Shown here: positions 8,648-18,883 of the stretch, piece by piece
How positions within the stretch are numbered: the stretch's first letter is position 1
How the letters are laid out: each line of letters begins with the position of its first letter
NCBI GenBank assembly: GCA_951812925.1
Contig: OX638368.1
Coordinates: 75,808,909 to 75,872,908, forward strand
Direction of reading: 5' to 3'
Source of the DNA: Calliopum simillimum
Taxonomy: Eukaryota > Arthropoda > Insecta > Diptera > Lauxaniidae
Length of the DNA stretch: 64,000 nucleotides
Notes under the pieces: generated by a model
Told to the model about the DNA's origin: nothing
The model's input: only the letters and a program-made list of their open reading frames with translations
The model's database searches: none
Translations under genes and position numbers: made by a program

Positions 8648-9411
8648 ATTTTTGAAATAAATAAAAGTGATAGTGATGTTTTGTGCAAAAAATGCAAATC
8701 CATTTTTTCCATTGCCAATAGTGGCAATTCAGATATTGTTCGCCATATTAACACAAAAAAACATCAAGATGCTCAATGTGCCGGTTCCACATCTATAAAA
8801 TCTCATTTCAAGCCCAACTTTGATGAACATTTATCAGCATTGGAGGGAGTGTGGGCGTATCACGTCATAAATTCGAACCAAAGTTTCAGGTCATCCAACT
8901 GTGCGACGAAAATGTTCAAATTTTGCTTCAATATAAGGAAGTTTTCTTGTTCGCAAAAGAAATGTGAAGCAATAGTCACAAATATTTTCGCGCCGCACGC
9001 CCAACAATCGCTGGAACAAGATTTAAGCAATTGCAACTACGTTTCAATATACACAAATACATCGAACCATGGAAATATTAAAATTTTTCCAGTGCTAGTA
9101 AGATACTTCATTCCCACTGTTGGTGTACGCGTTAAAGTTTGAATGTAACTAAAGAAGCTGGTGAAAATTCAACAATAATATCCGATCTAATAGAGTCTGC
9201 TGCCAGTAAATACGATCTGAAGAAAAAAATTATCTGTTTTTGTGGTGACAATGCAAAGGTTAATTTTGGTGGAGAAACTCGTGGTGGCGAGAATGTTTTC
9301 CACCGATTGCAACAGTGGCTTCCACATCTGATTGGCATAGGCTGTGTAGCCCACATAACACACAATGCGCTGAAGTCTGCATGCAACGAAGTACCTATCA
9401 ACGTAGAGTAG
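8648..9411 (+). pseudogene. hAT transposase, BED finger and N-terminal half
   Basis: The frame from about 8651 to 9142 contains a BED-type zinc finger (VLCKKC ... HINTKKHQ, spacing C-x2-C ... H-x4-H). A second frame, 9139-9411, holds the FCGDNAKVNFGG block typical of hAT catalytic domains (near 9236-9272). The two overlap in different frames, so at least one frameshift lies near 9140, and a stop follows at 9409-9411. Together with 2531-2598, 9412-9939 and 9966-10588 it forms one broken gene. The protein would excise and reinsert the element. Confidence 0.8.
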
Positions 9412-9939
9412 GTTGTTGTTAAAATATATTCCCATTTCTACCTAAACACTGTACGCGTGACAGCATTAAACAAATTTTGTCAAGACGCAGATGTGGAATA
9501 TAACAAACTAATTGGATATGCAAAAACACGATTTTTGGCTCTTGGACCAGCTATCAAGCGTATTTTGGAATTATATGATGCTCTTCAGATGTATTTTTTT
9601 TCACTTAAAAAAGGAGAACAAAAGTTAAAGGAATTTTTTAGAGAAGAATCATCAAAATTTTGGTTGATATTCTTGCAAGAATATTTTTCTTTTCTTCATC
9701 AGGCTGAACTATTCGCTAAGTACGTGGTTAAAATTGAAGGTGATGATGTAACAGCAATTGAAGTTGCACACAGTTTAAGTGAGCTCAAGGAAATACTAAA
9801 AATGCGTCAAGAAGATGATTTTCTATCGCCAACCGCAGTAGCAGAAAAGGAAAAACTTGTTGATGATGGATACAATTCTGTTGAGATGGCTGCTGTACGC
9901 AACGAATTTTTCGGTAATTGCTTGCTTTCGTATAAATGA
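9412..9939 (+). pseudogene. hAT transposase, central part
   Basis: Continuation of the transposase in the + direction (RVTALNKFCQDADVEY... from 9457). Helical, charged sequence typical of the region before the hAT dimerisation domain. A stop after FFGNCLLSYK at 9937-9939 breaks it, followed by a frame change around 9965. Confidence 0.7.
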
Positions 9940-9965
9940 TATAATAATAACTTAAACAAATTTTG

Positions 9966-10588
9966 CAGTCGCTGCACTCTCCTATTTCGATCTATGGACT
10001 GCACCATTTGAGCCATTGCAAATTTTTCCGTGGGCTGCATTGAAAGAAACACCAAAATGGAATGAAGTCGAAGCGATCATGACAAAATTGAGTGAATATA
10101 ATTTGTACAATGCCAATGAAAAAGCGGCAGATTTACACACGTAATTCCGGTACGTTAAGAATTACTGTACGATCGACAAAATCCAGCAGTGGAAGGACGG
10201 CTATGTTTCAACTGTGAATCGCTGGGTCGAAATATTCAACTATTTAGAAAAAAACGACTGTGAATATAAAGAAATGGCTGCGATCGTTGAATATATTTTA
10301 TGCTTGCCAGGAACTTCAGCATCGGTGGAACGAGTATTTTCTGCAGTAAATAAAACTTGGACGTCAGACAAAACTCAATTAGATGTGGAAACATTGAAAG
10401 CGATTCTAATTGTCAAATGTAATCTGAAATATCAATGTTTTGATTTCTTTAAATACCTAACAAATCAGCCAGAAATGCTTCACAAAATTGCTTCAAGCGA
10501 CAAATATAAAACAAAAACCACAGTTGGGGTTGTGGAAATAGGAGAACAAGGCGATTCAGTGGATGAAAATGAATCATCCGATGGTTAA
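9966..10588 (+). pseudogene. hAT transposase, C-terminal dimerisation domain
   Basis: The + frame reads FDLWTAPFEPL near 9990, meets a stop near 10141, then continues from 10214 to 10588. The segment CLPGTSASVERVFSAVN (about 10303-10353) is the hallmark hAT C-terminal dimerisation motif. The tail is acidic (DSVDENESSDG). With stops at 9411, 9939 and near 10141 the transposase is inactive. Confidence 0.85.
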
Positions 10589-10745
10589 TTTTCTTTTATC
10601 CTGATTTTTATTCAGTTGTATACATATATACATATTTAATATATATACTGCGAAAAATACTGCTTTTTCAAATTGATATACTGTTTTTTTTATTATTTTT
10701 AGGTGAAATATACTGTTTTTCGCACAAAAAGAGATACGCAGGTTA
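10589..10745 (+). mobile_element. hAT transposon 3' end with TIR
   Basis: Subterminal repeats of atactgttttt/atactgc (10640-10720) precede the right terminal inverted repeat AGATACGCAGGTTA (10732-10745). The 8-bp duplication ggcatgcc follows at 10746-10753 and the RTE reading frame resumes. Confidence 0.85.
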
Positions 10746-10753
10746 GGCATGCC

Positions 10754-11427
10754 TCATAACATCAGCTAAAATTGACGAAAGTGCTTCTAAACAGGGTAAG
10801 CGAAAAACTTGATTAGGCCTTTCGAAAAAAGCAAGCAAGATTCCGGCGAAACCGATCATGCGTGGATCAAATCAACACCCTTAGAATAATTGTCGAACAA
10901 TCATGCGAGTGGCGTGCTGCACTTCAACTTGTCTTCGTGGACTATAGCACTGCCTTCGACAGTGTCTCCCGAGAAAACATCTGGGTTTCACTGCAACGAA
11001 GAGGTATTGCCGCAAAGGCCATGAACTTAGTACGTGCACAATATGCACAATATAAGGCTTTAAATGCAGTGTGTTACACAACGGGTTGTTGTCACCACTA
11101 ATTCAGGCGTGCGGTCTACTATCACCATCACTCTTCCTTATCGTTCTTGCTGATATCCTAGATAAAGCTCTTAATAAGGCCAAAAGGGGTATCCAATGAA
11201 AGTTTACCGAACATCTAGAAGATCTCGACTACGCTAACGACATCTGCCTCTTATCGTCCAAACATTCAGATATGCAAAGCAAAATTGAAGACCTTGTCTT
11301 GGAATCACAAAAGGCCGGCCTAAAAATCAACGTATCCATGACTAAAAGCATGAAGTTAAACGCAAACAGGAATGACATCACGTTTAGAGCTGGCAGTGAT
11401 GACATCGAAAACAGAGATCTCAAATGA
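10754..11427 (+). pseudogene. RTE-type LINE reverse transcriptase, second fragment
   Basis: Continuation of the reverse transcriptase after the hAT insertion. 10862-11081 reads LQLVFVDYSTAFDSVSREN, the RT palm motif with the first catalytic aspartate. After frameshifts, 11223-11427 reads LDYANDICLLSSK, corresponding to the YADD box with the first aspartate changed to asparagine. Several frame changes and stops (near 11100, 11160, 11220) make it dead. It is cut at about 11428 by a foldback insertion. Confidence 0.8.
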
Positions 11428-12640
11428 AGAGCTCGTGTTTAGCTGCTCTTCATAATTTCATTGTCTTTGCCTTGCTTTCATTCAACATCGATAGCAGCGA
11501 GTAGTGTGCTGCAGTGTTGACGCTTGGTCAAAATAAAACGCAACGAACTTCGGCAAACACGAAGGCGAAAGCAATAAAGACAATCAAAAAGGCAACGAAT
11601 ATTGGAAAAAGCAACGAGAGTAGTCTGTCAGCACTCATTTTTCGAATAAAACTTCTCTTAAAAAGAAAGGTTGCCGTTCATTGCGTATGAAGTTAAGTAA
11701 ATGCAAAGTAAAATAAGAAAAATTTGTATTTTTTGTATACAAAATATGCACTTACACATATCGCCCCTAAACAAGTGAAAAGCAATAAGTCATTTTTTCC
11801 TAGTTTTGAGTTAATTGGAATTTCTGGTAAAAAATATTATAGTCTTTAGTTTGATAAAAACCGTTCAGCCATATCTCTATTAAAAAGGAGTAATATTCAT
11901 CATAAAAGTAAAAGGAAAACGATTTTGGTACAAAAAAAAAGTTTTAAATTTTTGAACATGAAATATCTCAAAACTCGAAAAACTGACTTAGTTTTTTTCA
12001 CTTGTATAGGGACGATATATGCCCATATTATTTATTTTACCGAAATTTCACCGAAATTTGAAAAGACTTCACGCCGCTCTTTTGTAGTGTTTTTTTGGGC
12101 CTTATTTTCAACTAAATTTAATGCAGGTTCATGAACTCAAACTTTTCTGTGGAAAAGCTCAGAGAACGCAGTTTAAAATACTGTAAATCAGTGTAACACA
12201 TTTAAATGTCATAAATTAGCACACTTCAAAATTCTTGCACATAATTAAACAAAGGAAAAAAAAAAATGTGTATTGATAACATGTACGCAAATATTTGTAC
12301 CAATAAAATGCATTTTTCCCATTTTACATAGCATTTATTTTCCTTTATTCGCAAAGCGTGGCAATCTTTCGCGTTATCAGTATGCAGAAAATTGCATGAG
12401 TGAACTATTTGTTGCTTTTTACAATACTCGTTACTTTTTTCACTGCCTTCATTGCTTTTCGACTTCGTGTCAGCTCAGATTGTTCGTTGCCTTCTTCACT
12501 GCCTCTATTGCTTTACGCCTTCGTGTCGGAGATGCTCGTTGCATTTTTTTGGCTACTGTCGTGCTTGCATTCGTTTCGTGCGTTTGTTGTCTAGTGATGC
12601 TTCGCGGCTCGTTTTTTTGCGAATGTCTCATAAAAACGTT
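11428..12640. mobile_element. Foldback/MITE-type insertion in the RTE LINE
   Basis: Non-coding block between two pieces of the same reverse transcriptase. 11535-11625 and 12400-12600 are inverted relatives (shared blocks gcaacgaa, cacgaaggcg, aaagcaat). The right arm holds about three tandem copies of a 60-bp unit (12440-12600). The outer ends and TSD are not resolved. The reading across 12273-12785 is a chance fusion of this element with the LINE. Confidence 0.6.
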
Positions 12641-13276
12641 TGAATGGACATCATGCGCATCTCTGATCGAAAACGTCGATAGCTTCACGTATTTAGGCAG
12701 CATTATCTCCATGGATGATGGAGCAAAAGAGGATATCAACTCAAAAATAGCAAAAGCAAAAGGCGCGTTTGCTCAACTGAACTAAATGTGGTCTTCATCC
12801 TTTATATCCACTAAAACGAGAGTGCGCATTTTTGATTCGAATGTGAAATCGGTTTTGTTATATGGGTGCGAAACATGGCTTGTTACTGAACAACTAACGA
12901 ACAAGCTGCAAATATTCATCAGCAAATGCTTAAGGCGTATACTAAAGAGTTGGTGGCCTCGCACTATATCAAACGCCGAGCTAAGTACATCAAAAATGCA
13001 ATCAGAGAGCTATAGCAAACGAGGTCAAGCTGCGCAAATGGGGATGGATTGGTCACACTCTCCGGAAATCACACAGCGAAGTTTGTCGCCAGGCTTTTGA
13101 GTGGAATCCACAAGGCATTAGAGGACGTGGTAGACCCAAAACCAACTGGAAAAGGTCGCTGGAAAGGAAACCCAAGAGTCGGGAAAGTCGTGGCAAGAGA
13201 TCAAAGTCATCGCGACGAATGGAGATGTTTCGTATTGGCTCTATGCTCCTCCTAGGAGTTAAAGGAGAATACATAC
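12640..13276 (+). pseudogene. RTE-type LINE C-terminal domain and 3' end
   Basis: Three frames together give the characteristic C-terminus: ENVDSFTYLGSIIS (from about 12668), SVLLYGCETW (about 12850), a KWGWIGHTL-type block (about 13035) and RGRGRPKTNWKRSLE (about 13122-13166), ending with TAA at 13260-13262. The 3' UTR is only about 14 bases, as usual in RTE-type elements. A related stub (ctcctaggagtta) recurs near 45570. Confidence 0.8.
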
Positions 13277-13288
13277 AATAGGAAACGA

Positions 13289-13800
13289 GATTAATCGAAT
13301 CAAAAATATTTCAAGATGGCGGCTGAAGCGCAGGGGGAGCGAGGTCACCTTTTTGGTTTTAAATCTTTACAGTGTGCTTAAAAACATTAGGCAAAAAAAT
13401 TCTTTATTTTTACGCACATTTTAGGACATTTTTACTGTACTATAACTCGAGAATCAATTGAGATAATGACATCATTGAAAAATTATTTTGCTCGTTTTTG
13501 CAAGCGCTACAAATTATGTATGTTACCACAACTTTTTGAAAAATCAACACTCAATTGCTTTTTTGCAACTTTGGCGGCCTCTACCGCTCAAAATATCAAT
13601 TTATGGATATCACATCCCAGATTAAAAATACGTAGAATTTTATTGTTCGTAATTTTTGTTCAAAATTTTTTCTGTCCGACCGACAGGAAACGAGTTAAGT
13701 TGAATCAAACATATTTCAAGATGGCGGCTAAAGCGCAAGGGTGAAGAGGTCACCTTTTTGGCGTTAGGCCTCTATAGTGGTCCTAAAAACATTAAGCCAG
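13289..13800. repeat. Foldback repeat, right part
   Basis: Resumes the repeat interrupted at 2080. It holds two tandem versions of a terminal block (atttcaagatggcggctRaagcgc ... gaggtcacctttttgg at 13310-13380 and 13715-13770) around a copy of the central unit (13430-13690) that also forms both arms at 1480-2080. No ORF of note. Confidence 0.7.
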
Positions 13801-13968
13801 AAAAATTGCAGTACGCAATTTTTTTAGGTCTTCATACACTTTTCAACATCTTTACTGTACTAACAGTATTAGGAAGAGATTCATGAAACAAAGTTGGGAT
13901 TTCAATACAAAATAAGCGAAAAAAACAAAAAAACCAAGAACCAAAAATATTAAATTTTTAAAGTGCCA

Positions 13969-14130
13969 AGAATGTCTTTTCACAAACGAAAAAAAAAATT
14001 TTTTTATTAAATTTTTAGTGTCTTCCTTCTACATAACCATCTTCGTATCGCCACCATTAGCATCTACCACACACTGTTAACATTTTTGATAGGATGAACC
14101 AAATTTTTCAGGATGTAATTATCTTCCAAT
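13969..14130 (-). pseudogene. Tc1-like transposase C-terminus and TIR remnant
   Basis: The minus strand reads broken frames ending VVDANGGDTKMVM* with the stop near 14030, matching the usual C-terminus of Tc1-family transposases. It continues the fragment at 15026-15088 across a MITE insertion. Outside it, gtgccaagaatgtctttt (13969-) is an imperfect complement of 15115-15134, probably the element's terminal repeats. Most of the transposase is missing, so this is an internally deleted copy. Confidence 0.7.
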
Positions 14131-15025
14131 CCCGATCAAAAAAAGTATATCAAAAATATATCAAAATGATATCAAAAATTTGTCAGTGACATACAAAATT
14201 TTGATAAAAAAGGATATCATAGTGATATACGGAATGAAACGCTTTTTGTATATCACCATGATATCAAAAAAAGATATCAAAATGATATCAAAAAAAAATA
14301 TCAAAATGATATCAAAAAATGATATCAAAATGATATACAAAATTTGTATATCATTTTGATATCCATTTCTGATACAAAATTGACATAACCAACTTTGAGT
14401 CTTTGAAATTTTGCAATATTGTATTTGATCGTCGGCAACAAGTTTTTTAGAAATTGCCCGCATGTAGCAAATAAATGAAGTGCCGGTTTTTTTAACACAA
14501 TTATATGTTTGTGCTTTTTCACTAATTTCATGAGAAAATTCACTTACTAAAATCGGCTGCGCGTCCGCTATCCTTAGCTTTTGTTTTCCCAACCACAGGC
14601 TGCATACAACAACTGAAGGGAGTGTCGGTTTTTTTGCACTCAATTATATTTGTGTGCTTTTCACTAATTTAAGTAGAAAATTCACTTCTTTTACACTAAA
14701 ATTGACTGCGCGTTTGTCTTCTAAAGTTATCTTTCCATAAAATCCACAAACGAAAACGTCAATTTTGACATATCAGCAGCTGATAAATTTTTGATATCAT
14801 TTTGATATACATTTCTGATACAAAGTTGATATCAGCGGCTGATAAATTTTTGATATCATTTTGATATACATTTCTGATACAAAATTGACATGTCATTCAA
14901 TGATATCAAAAATATATCAAAATGATATACAAAAAATGGATATCAGCCGCTGACAAATTTTTGATATCATTTTGATATACATTTCTGATACAACCACAAG
15001 AACTTGACAAGTTTTTTTGATCGGG
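14131..15025. mobile_element. GATATC-rich foldback MITE
   Basis: Terminal inverted repeats cccgatcaaaaaaa (14131-14144) and tttttttgatcggg (15012-15025), with the dinucleotide at duplicated on each side (14129-14130, 15026-15027). The ends are built from dozens of gatatcaaaatgatat-type palindromes. At the right end a unit of about 60 bp with cagcggctgataaattttt is repeated three times. The middle carries two diverged copies of a 140-bp unit (14481-14580, 14621-14720). No coding capacity. It interrupts the Tc1 transposase between a histidine and a tryptophan codon. Confidence 0.75.
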
Positions 15026-15134
15026 ATGTCGTAGTTTTTCCTCTAAATAGATCCACAAATTTTCGATAGGATTTAGGTCGAGACTTTGCCATAGTTATAC
15101 TAATTTTCGATGTGAAAAGTCATTCGTGACACAC
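15026..15134 (-). pseudogene. Tc1-like transposase DDE fragment
   Basis: Minus-strand codons from 15088 to 15026 read SLDLNPIENLWIYLEEKLRH, the third catalytic-acid box of Tc1 transposases. The upstream part of the gene is gone. 15111-15134 (cgatgtgaaaagtcattcg) resembles the terminal repeat at 13969-13984. Confidence 0.8.
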
Positions 15135-15735
15135 TGTATTTATTAATATTTTTTTTTAGGTATATAAGAGTATTCAAAAAGTTATGGCCGTTATAATTTC
15201 AAATTGAAGTGGATTATTTAAATTAATAAAGAAATATGCAATGCTTTAAGACCGCAGGAGTATGTATTTAATTTTACTGTTTCCTAATCTAAACAAAGTT
15301 TGATACATATTTGATTCGTTTCGTCAGAGTTTGCAACGAATTAAAAAAAAAAAAATCGATGTTGCCATACATCGATATTTTTTTTTGCGATGTTTCTTTA
15401 AAATCGATGGTTAATTCAGAAAACATCGATGTTCAAAAAATCGATGTTTTCCGGTCGATGTCGGAGCTCTACTTTAAAACAACAACAGCTTTTCAACAAC
15501 AACTTTACAAGAACAAATTTTCTACTTGTTGCAAATCCATTGAGGAGTCACTGCTGAGGAAGTGTTATTTTAGGCGGTACTGCCTTTGGAGTTGTGGTTC
15601 TGCCTAATTTAAATGAAATTAAAAGAAAAATAATAAATCGTAAAGCGTAAGTTGTATGACTTACCGAATATTTTTCTTTGTGGGTTGCGGGCGGTGCAGA
15701 CAGCCAATTCACCAGTTCCTGGGGGTGTAGCAACG
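15135..15735. other. Stretch without a gene; ATCGAT cluster
   Basis: No gene recognised. Five ATCGAT hexamers fall within 91 bases (15355, 15371, 15403, 15425, 15440), mostly in the context CATCGATGTT, plus a related TCGATG near 15455. This may be a transposon subterminal repeat or an insulator-type (CGATA-like) cluster. The ORFs here are short and unremarkable. Confidence 0.45.
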
Positions 15736-16935
15736 CCGCACAGTGCACTGTTTCATACAATCTAGACGTGAAAAATTCAAAATGCATTTTTTAGTATACA
15801 GAACTGTTAAAATATGTCCATTGACCTCACAAAATAGAGCGAAGTGATTTTGGCGGGGGTGTGGGGGGTAGCCCCCATACGAAAGAAATGAACAAAACTC
15901 TATATCTCTGTACATGCAGTAGCTATTATTATAAAACTCTGTAAAAAGGAGTATACTGCGTTCACCAAGTACCCTGCAAATACTGGAGGAAATTGAACAA
16001 AGGGGCGCTGCACCTCCCATACAAATAACACCTCAATAGCTATAACTCTACACTTGTAGCAGTTATTGTTACAAAACTTTATATATAAGAGTATACTATG
16101 TTCACCAAACGCCTCACAGAAAATGGGGAAAATTGAACAAGGGGGGTTGCACCCCCCCTTACAAAAAAAAAAACACATCATTTGCTATATCTCTACACTT
16201 GTAGCAGTTACCATTACAAAACTTTGTATATAGGAGTATACTACGTTCATCTAACGTATTGCAAAAATTAGAGGAATTTGACCAAGGAGGCGTTCCACCC
16301 CATACAAAAAAATAAATCAATCGCTATATCTTTGCACCTCTGGAGTTATTACTACAAAACTATACGAATAGACAAGGGGTTAAAATATGGGGGCTTGCAC
16401 CCCTACACAAAAATACAAGAAAGTGCGAGGATTTAAACCTCACGTGTCGTCAACAAAAACTACATATTTTCTTAAAATGTCCATCTCTACCCGGTGCGGA
16501 GCGGTGCTCATAATCCTTTAGTCCAATATACAACAAAAATATAAATTTCGAAAGCAGAAAAAGTTGCAATTCTGTTTAAATTGTTTGTGGCAACACTATG
16601 TAAGATTTATATAAACAATATATATTTTTGGAAAGCTTATACATCGAGTCAATTTTGATTTTTTTTCTTAATTTTATTTCATGGAAAAATTACCACAAAA
16701 TTTACTGAGTTTGAAGCGCTTTCCAGAACAAAAATTTTTTAAATTTTATTATATTCAAAATATGAACTTTGACGTACAAATATATGCACTAAATGTTAAG
16801 CGAAGAACATAAAAATAAATTTTTTTGAGGTAAGTGGACATATTTTAACACTTCTGCATACAAAAATTTAAAATTAAGATTTTGAATTTTTCACGTCTAG
16901 CACACTAAAACAAGACACTGTGCGCCGTGGTGCTT
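15736..16935. mobile_element. Foldback element with internal 140-bp tandem repeat
   Basis: Inverted ends of about 95 bp: 15736-15830 and 16836-16935 share ctagacgtgaaaaattcaaaa and gttaaaatatgtcca. Inside, four diverged tandem units of about 140 bp start with gctatatctctacacttgtag (15900, 16039, 16183, 16323). Each contains a ggggg(t/c)tgcaccccc-type block that makes the strand look GC-skewed. Non-coding. Confidence 0.65.
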
Positions 16936-16982
16936 TTTCAATTTCTGCATGAATTATGATTTGTTGTTTGGAATCGGCAAGC

Positions 16983-16987
16983 AACGG
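16983..16987. repeat. BEL target-site duplication, left copy
   Basis: aacgg sits directly before the left LTR and is repeated at 40848-40852 directly after the right LTR. Five bases is the normal BEL/Pao duplication length. Confidence 0.75.
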
Positions 16988-17259
16988 AGTTTACATCAGT
17001 AACAAACACCCTATTTGTTCTAGTTTTAAGTTTTCCTTTTTTCTTTCTTTTCCCTTCTGGTTTGCTATGGGCAGCACTTTTTGCTGTCTCTTAATGTTTA
17101 AAGTTAGAAATTAACTTTGTAAATTCAGTTTTCGAACTAATCTTCAGCATTAAACTCCGTTGTTTCCGCACAACCAAATTGAAATTTCCGTGTTTTAATT
17201 ATTTCCGAAAAAAACCCGTTTTCAGTTTTTTAATATATTTTCGGTCGCGAAGATATTCA
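16988..17259 (+). repeat. BEL 5' LTR
   Basis: Aligns end to end with 40576-40847 (both 272 bp), ending gcgaagatattca. The first base is A where the right copy has the canonical TG start. It contains the block ctatgggcagcactttttgc in both copies. Confidence 0.85.
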
Positions 17260-17276
17260 TGGTCCTTCGAGACCTG
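17260..17276 (+). promoter_or_regulatory. BEL primer-binding site, tRNA-Tyr type
   Basis: tggtccttcgagacc directly follows the LTR. It starts with the TGG that pairs with a tRNA CCA end and matches the complement of the insect tRNA-Tyr 3' end with one change (from memory). The second BEL element has the fuller version at 61864. Confidence 0.7.
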
Positions 17277-17356
17277 TTTTCTACAGTGCCGAGGTTTTTT
17301 AAAAACAAAAATTTTTAAAATTTTTTAATATATAATTTTTCGCCGTGAGTTAAAAA

Positions 17357-18235
17357 CTAGTAAGGGTGTAAAATTTGGCCTGGCCAAACATTAAATACCC
17401 TACACTGCAGTATTTTTCAAATTTTGCTCATATGGGAGTTGCTACGCCCTCTTGTCCGAGGTCACCCAGTTTTTGTTCAGCGCTTTTTCAGTAAAGCGTT
17501 TTGAAGCTTTTGCTTATATAGGAGGTGCCACGCCCTCTTGACCGAGTTCGTCTAGTTTTAGCTTAGAGCGTGCAATTATAGTATTTAGTATTTGAGTGAA
17601 GCTTGGTTCGATTATCTCAAGAAACTGTTTCAGTATAGCATTTTGAAACTTTTGCTTATGTGGGAGGTACCACGCCCCCTTGTCCGATTTCACCCAATTT
17701 TTGTTGAGAGCTTTCATTTATGATTCTTAGTGTCTGAGTCAAATTTGATTCGAATATTTCAAAAAACGCTTTCAGTATAGCGTTTTTAAGCATTTGCTTA
17801 TATGGGAGGTGCCACGCCCTCTTGTCCGAATTCGCTTGGTTTTTCCTCAGAGCTTGCGCTTACAATTTTTAATATTAATGCGTATTTTGGTTGCATTGTC
17901 GTGAAAAAAACTCCTAAAATTGCATTTTGAATATATTTTTTGTATGGGTGGTAGGCGTGTCCGTTGACCGATTTCGCTCATTTTCAATCCCCCGAGCTAA
18001 CTTTGGTGACGAAGGCAGTGTACCAAGTTTCATTGAATTATCTTGCTCAGTTTTCCCAAAAAGTGTATTTCAACACACAGCCAGCCAGCCAGCCAGCCAG
18101 ACAGACGGACATGGCTATATCGACTCAGGAAGTGACGCTGATCAAGAATATATATACTTTTCTATATCTGCCACGCCTCCTTCTCTGCGTTACAAACGGA
18201 AGGACAAAGTGAATATACCCTGGGTGTAGGGTATA
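17357..18235 (+). mobile_element. DINE-1/HINE-like (Helitron-type) interspersed repeat, copy 1
   Basis: Begins ctagtaagggtgt and ends in a hairpin-forming taccctgggtgtagggta (about 18218-18235). It carries tandem units of about 142 bp with ccacgccctcttgtccga (17444, 17528, 17670, 17812), a gccagccagcc/gacagacgg microsatellite (18081-18108) and the block catggctatatcgactcag. Microsatellite core, terminal hairpin and lack of TSD recall Drosophila DINE-1 (Helentron-derived) elements. The family name is an inference. Other copies lie at 44997-45745, 45757-49560 (interrupted) and 58965-59262. Confidence 0.6.
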
Positions 18236-18555
18236 AAAAGAAAAAACCAAATAACATACTTTAGTTAAAAGTGTTACTTTTTATAGAAAAATATAAAAAG
18301 TATTTATTGTACATAAAAGTACAAAATTAAAAATTTTTTTATTAATAGTGCCCAAAGTGCTATTATTAAGCACTACTTCTTTTGGATCACCAGCATCTTC
18401 AAGAGCATCAGCAGCTGCATCAACAACAGCAGCAGCAACAGCATAACCAGCAGCAGATTACAAATCCAGGCTTTTTGCGCTTTGCCGACGGCAATTTGGA
18501 AATTTTTAAATATAAAGCTTTTCTTTATCAGACAAAGAAAGTACGCAGGTATTTA
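18236..18555 (+). other. BEL internal leftover with a glutamine-rich ORF
   Basis: Sequence between the DINE copy and the I-type LINE. 18382-18555 reads a 58-codon frame beginning with H/Q-rich repeats (CAG/CAA tract at 18420-18455) and continuing NPGFLRFADGNLEIFKYKAF. It is interrupted by the LINE at 18556 and, if rejoined at 23432, stops after a few codons. The tail vaguely recalls FLYWCH-type fingers, but cysteines and histidines are missing. It may be BEL leader or a captured exon. Confidence 0.3.
18543..18555. repeat. LINE target-site duplication, 3' copy
   Basis: acgcaggtattta is repeated exactly at 23419-23431, which delimits the LINE as 18556-23418. Confidence 0.85.
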
Positions 18556-18883
18556 TTAAGTGAAAAATAATAATACAGTTACTATTTTACAAAAAGAAAA
18601 AGAGGAGCACTAGCTGCCAGGGCTTTCAGCTAGCTAATAATGGAAAAGAAGAACATTTTTAAAATTTTTACTTAAACATAAGCGGAGATATTTTTATACA
18701 ATTAAAAAAATTCGTTATACTTAAGCACAATGTCTATTAAAAACATATAAAGCTTTAAATTAAGTTACTTAAATTAGTTTGAGATAAAAATACAGCAATT
18801 CTATTGATATTTTCTATGGAAGTGGTTTTTAAGCATTCAGTTGGCGATTCGTTCTGAAAGATTCTATTTCTGACTAAGATGAG

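Noticed and set aside
12273..12785. 170-codon ORF
   Set aside because: It runs from the foldback insertion into the RTE C-terminal domain; only the last part is real LINE sequence.
15900..16181. Minus-strand ORFs with CNNxCY patterns
   Set aside because: Products of the 140-bp tandem repeat read in one frame, not a protein family.
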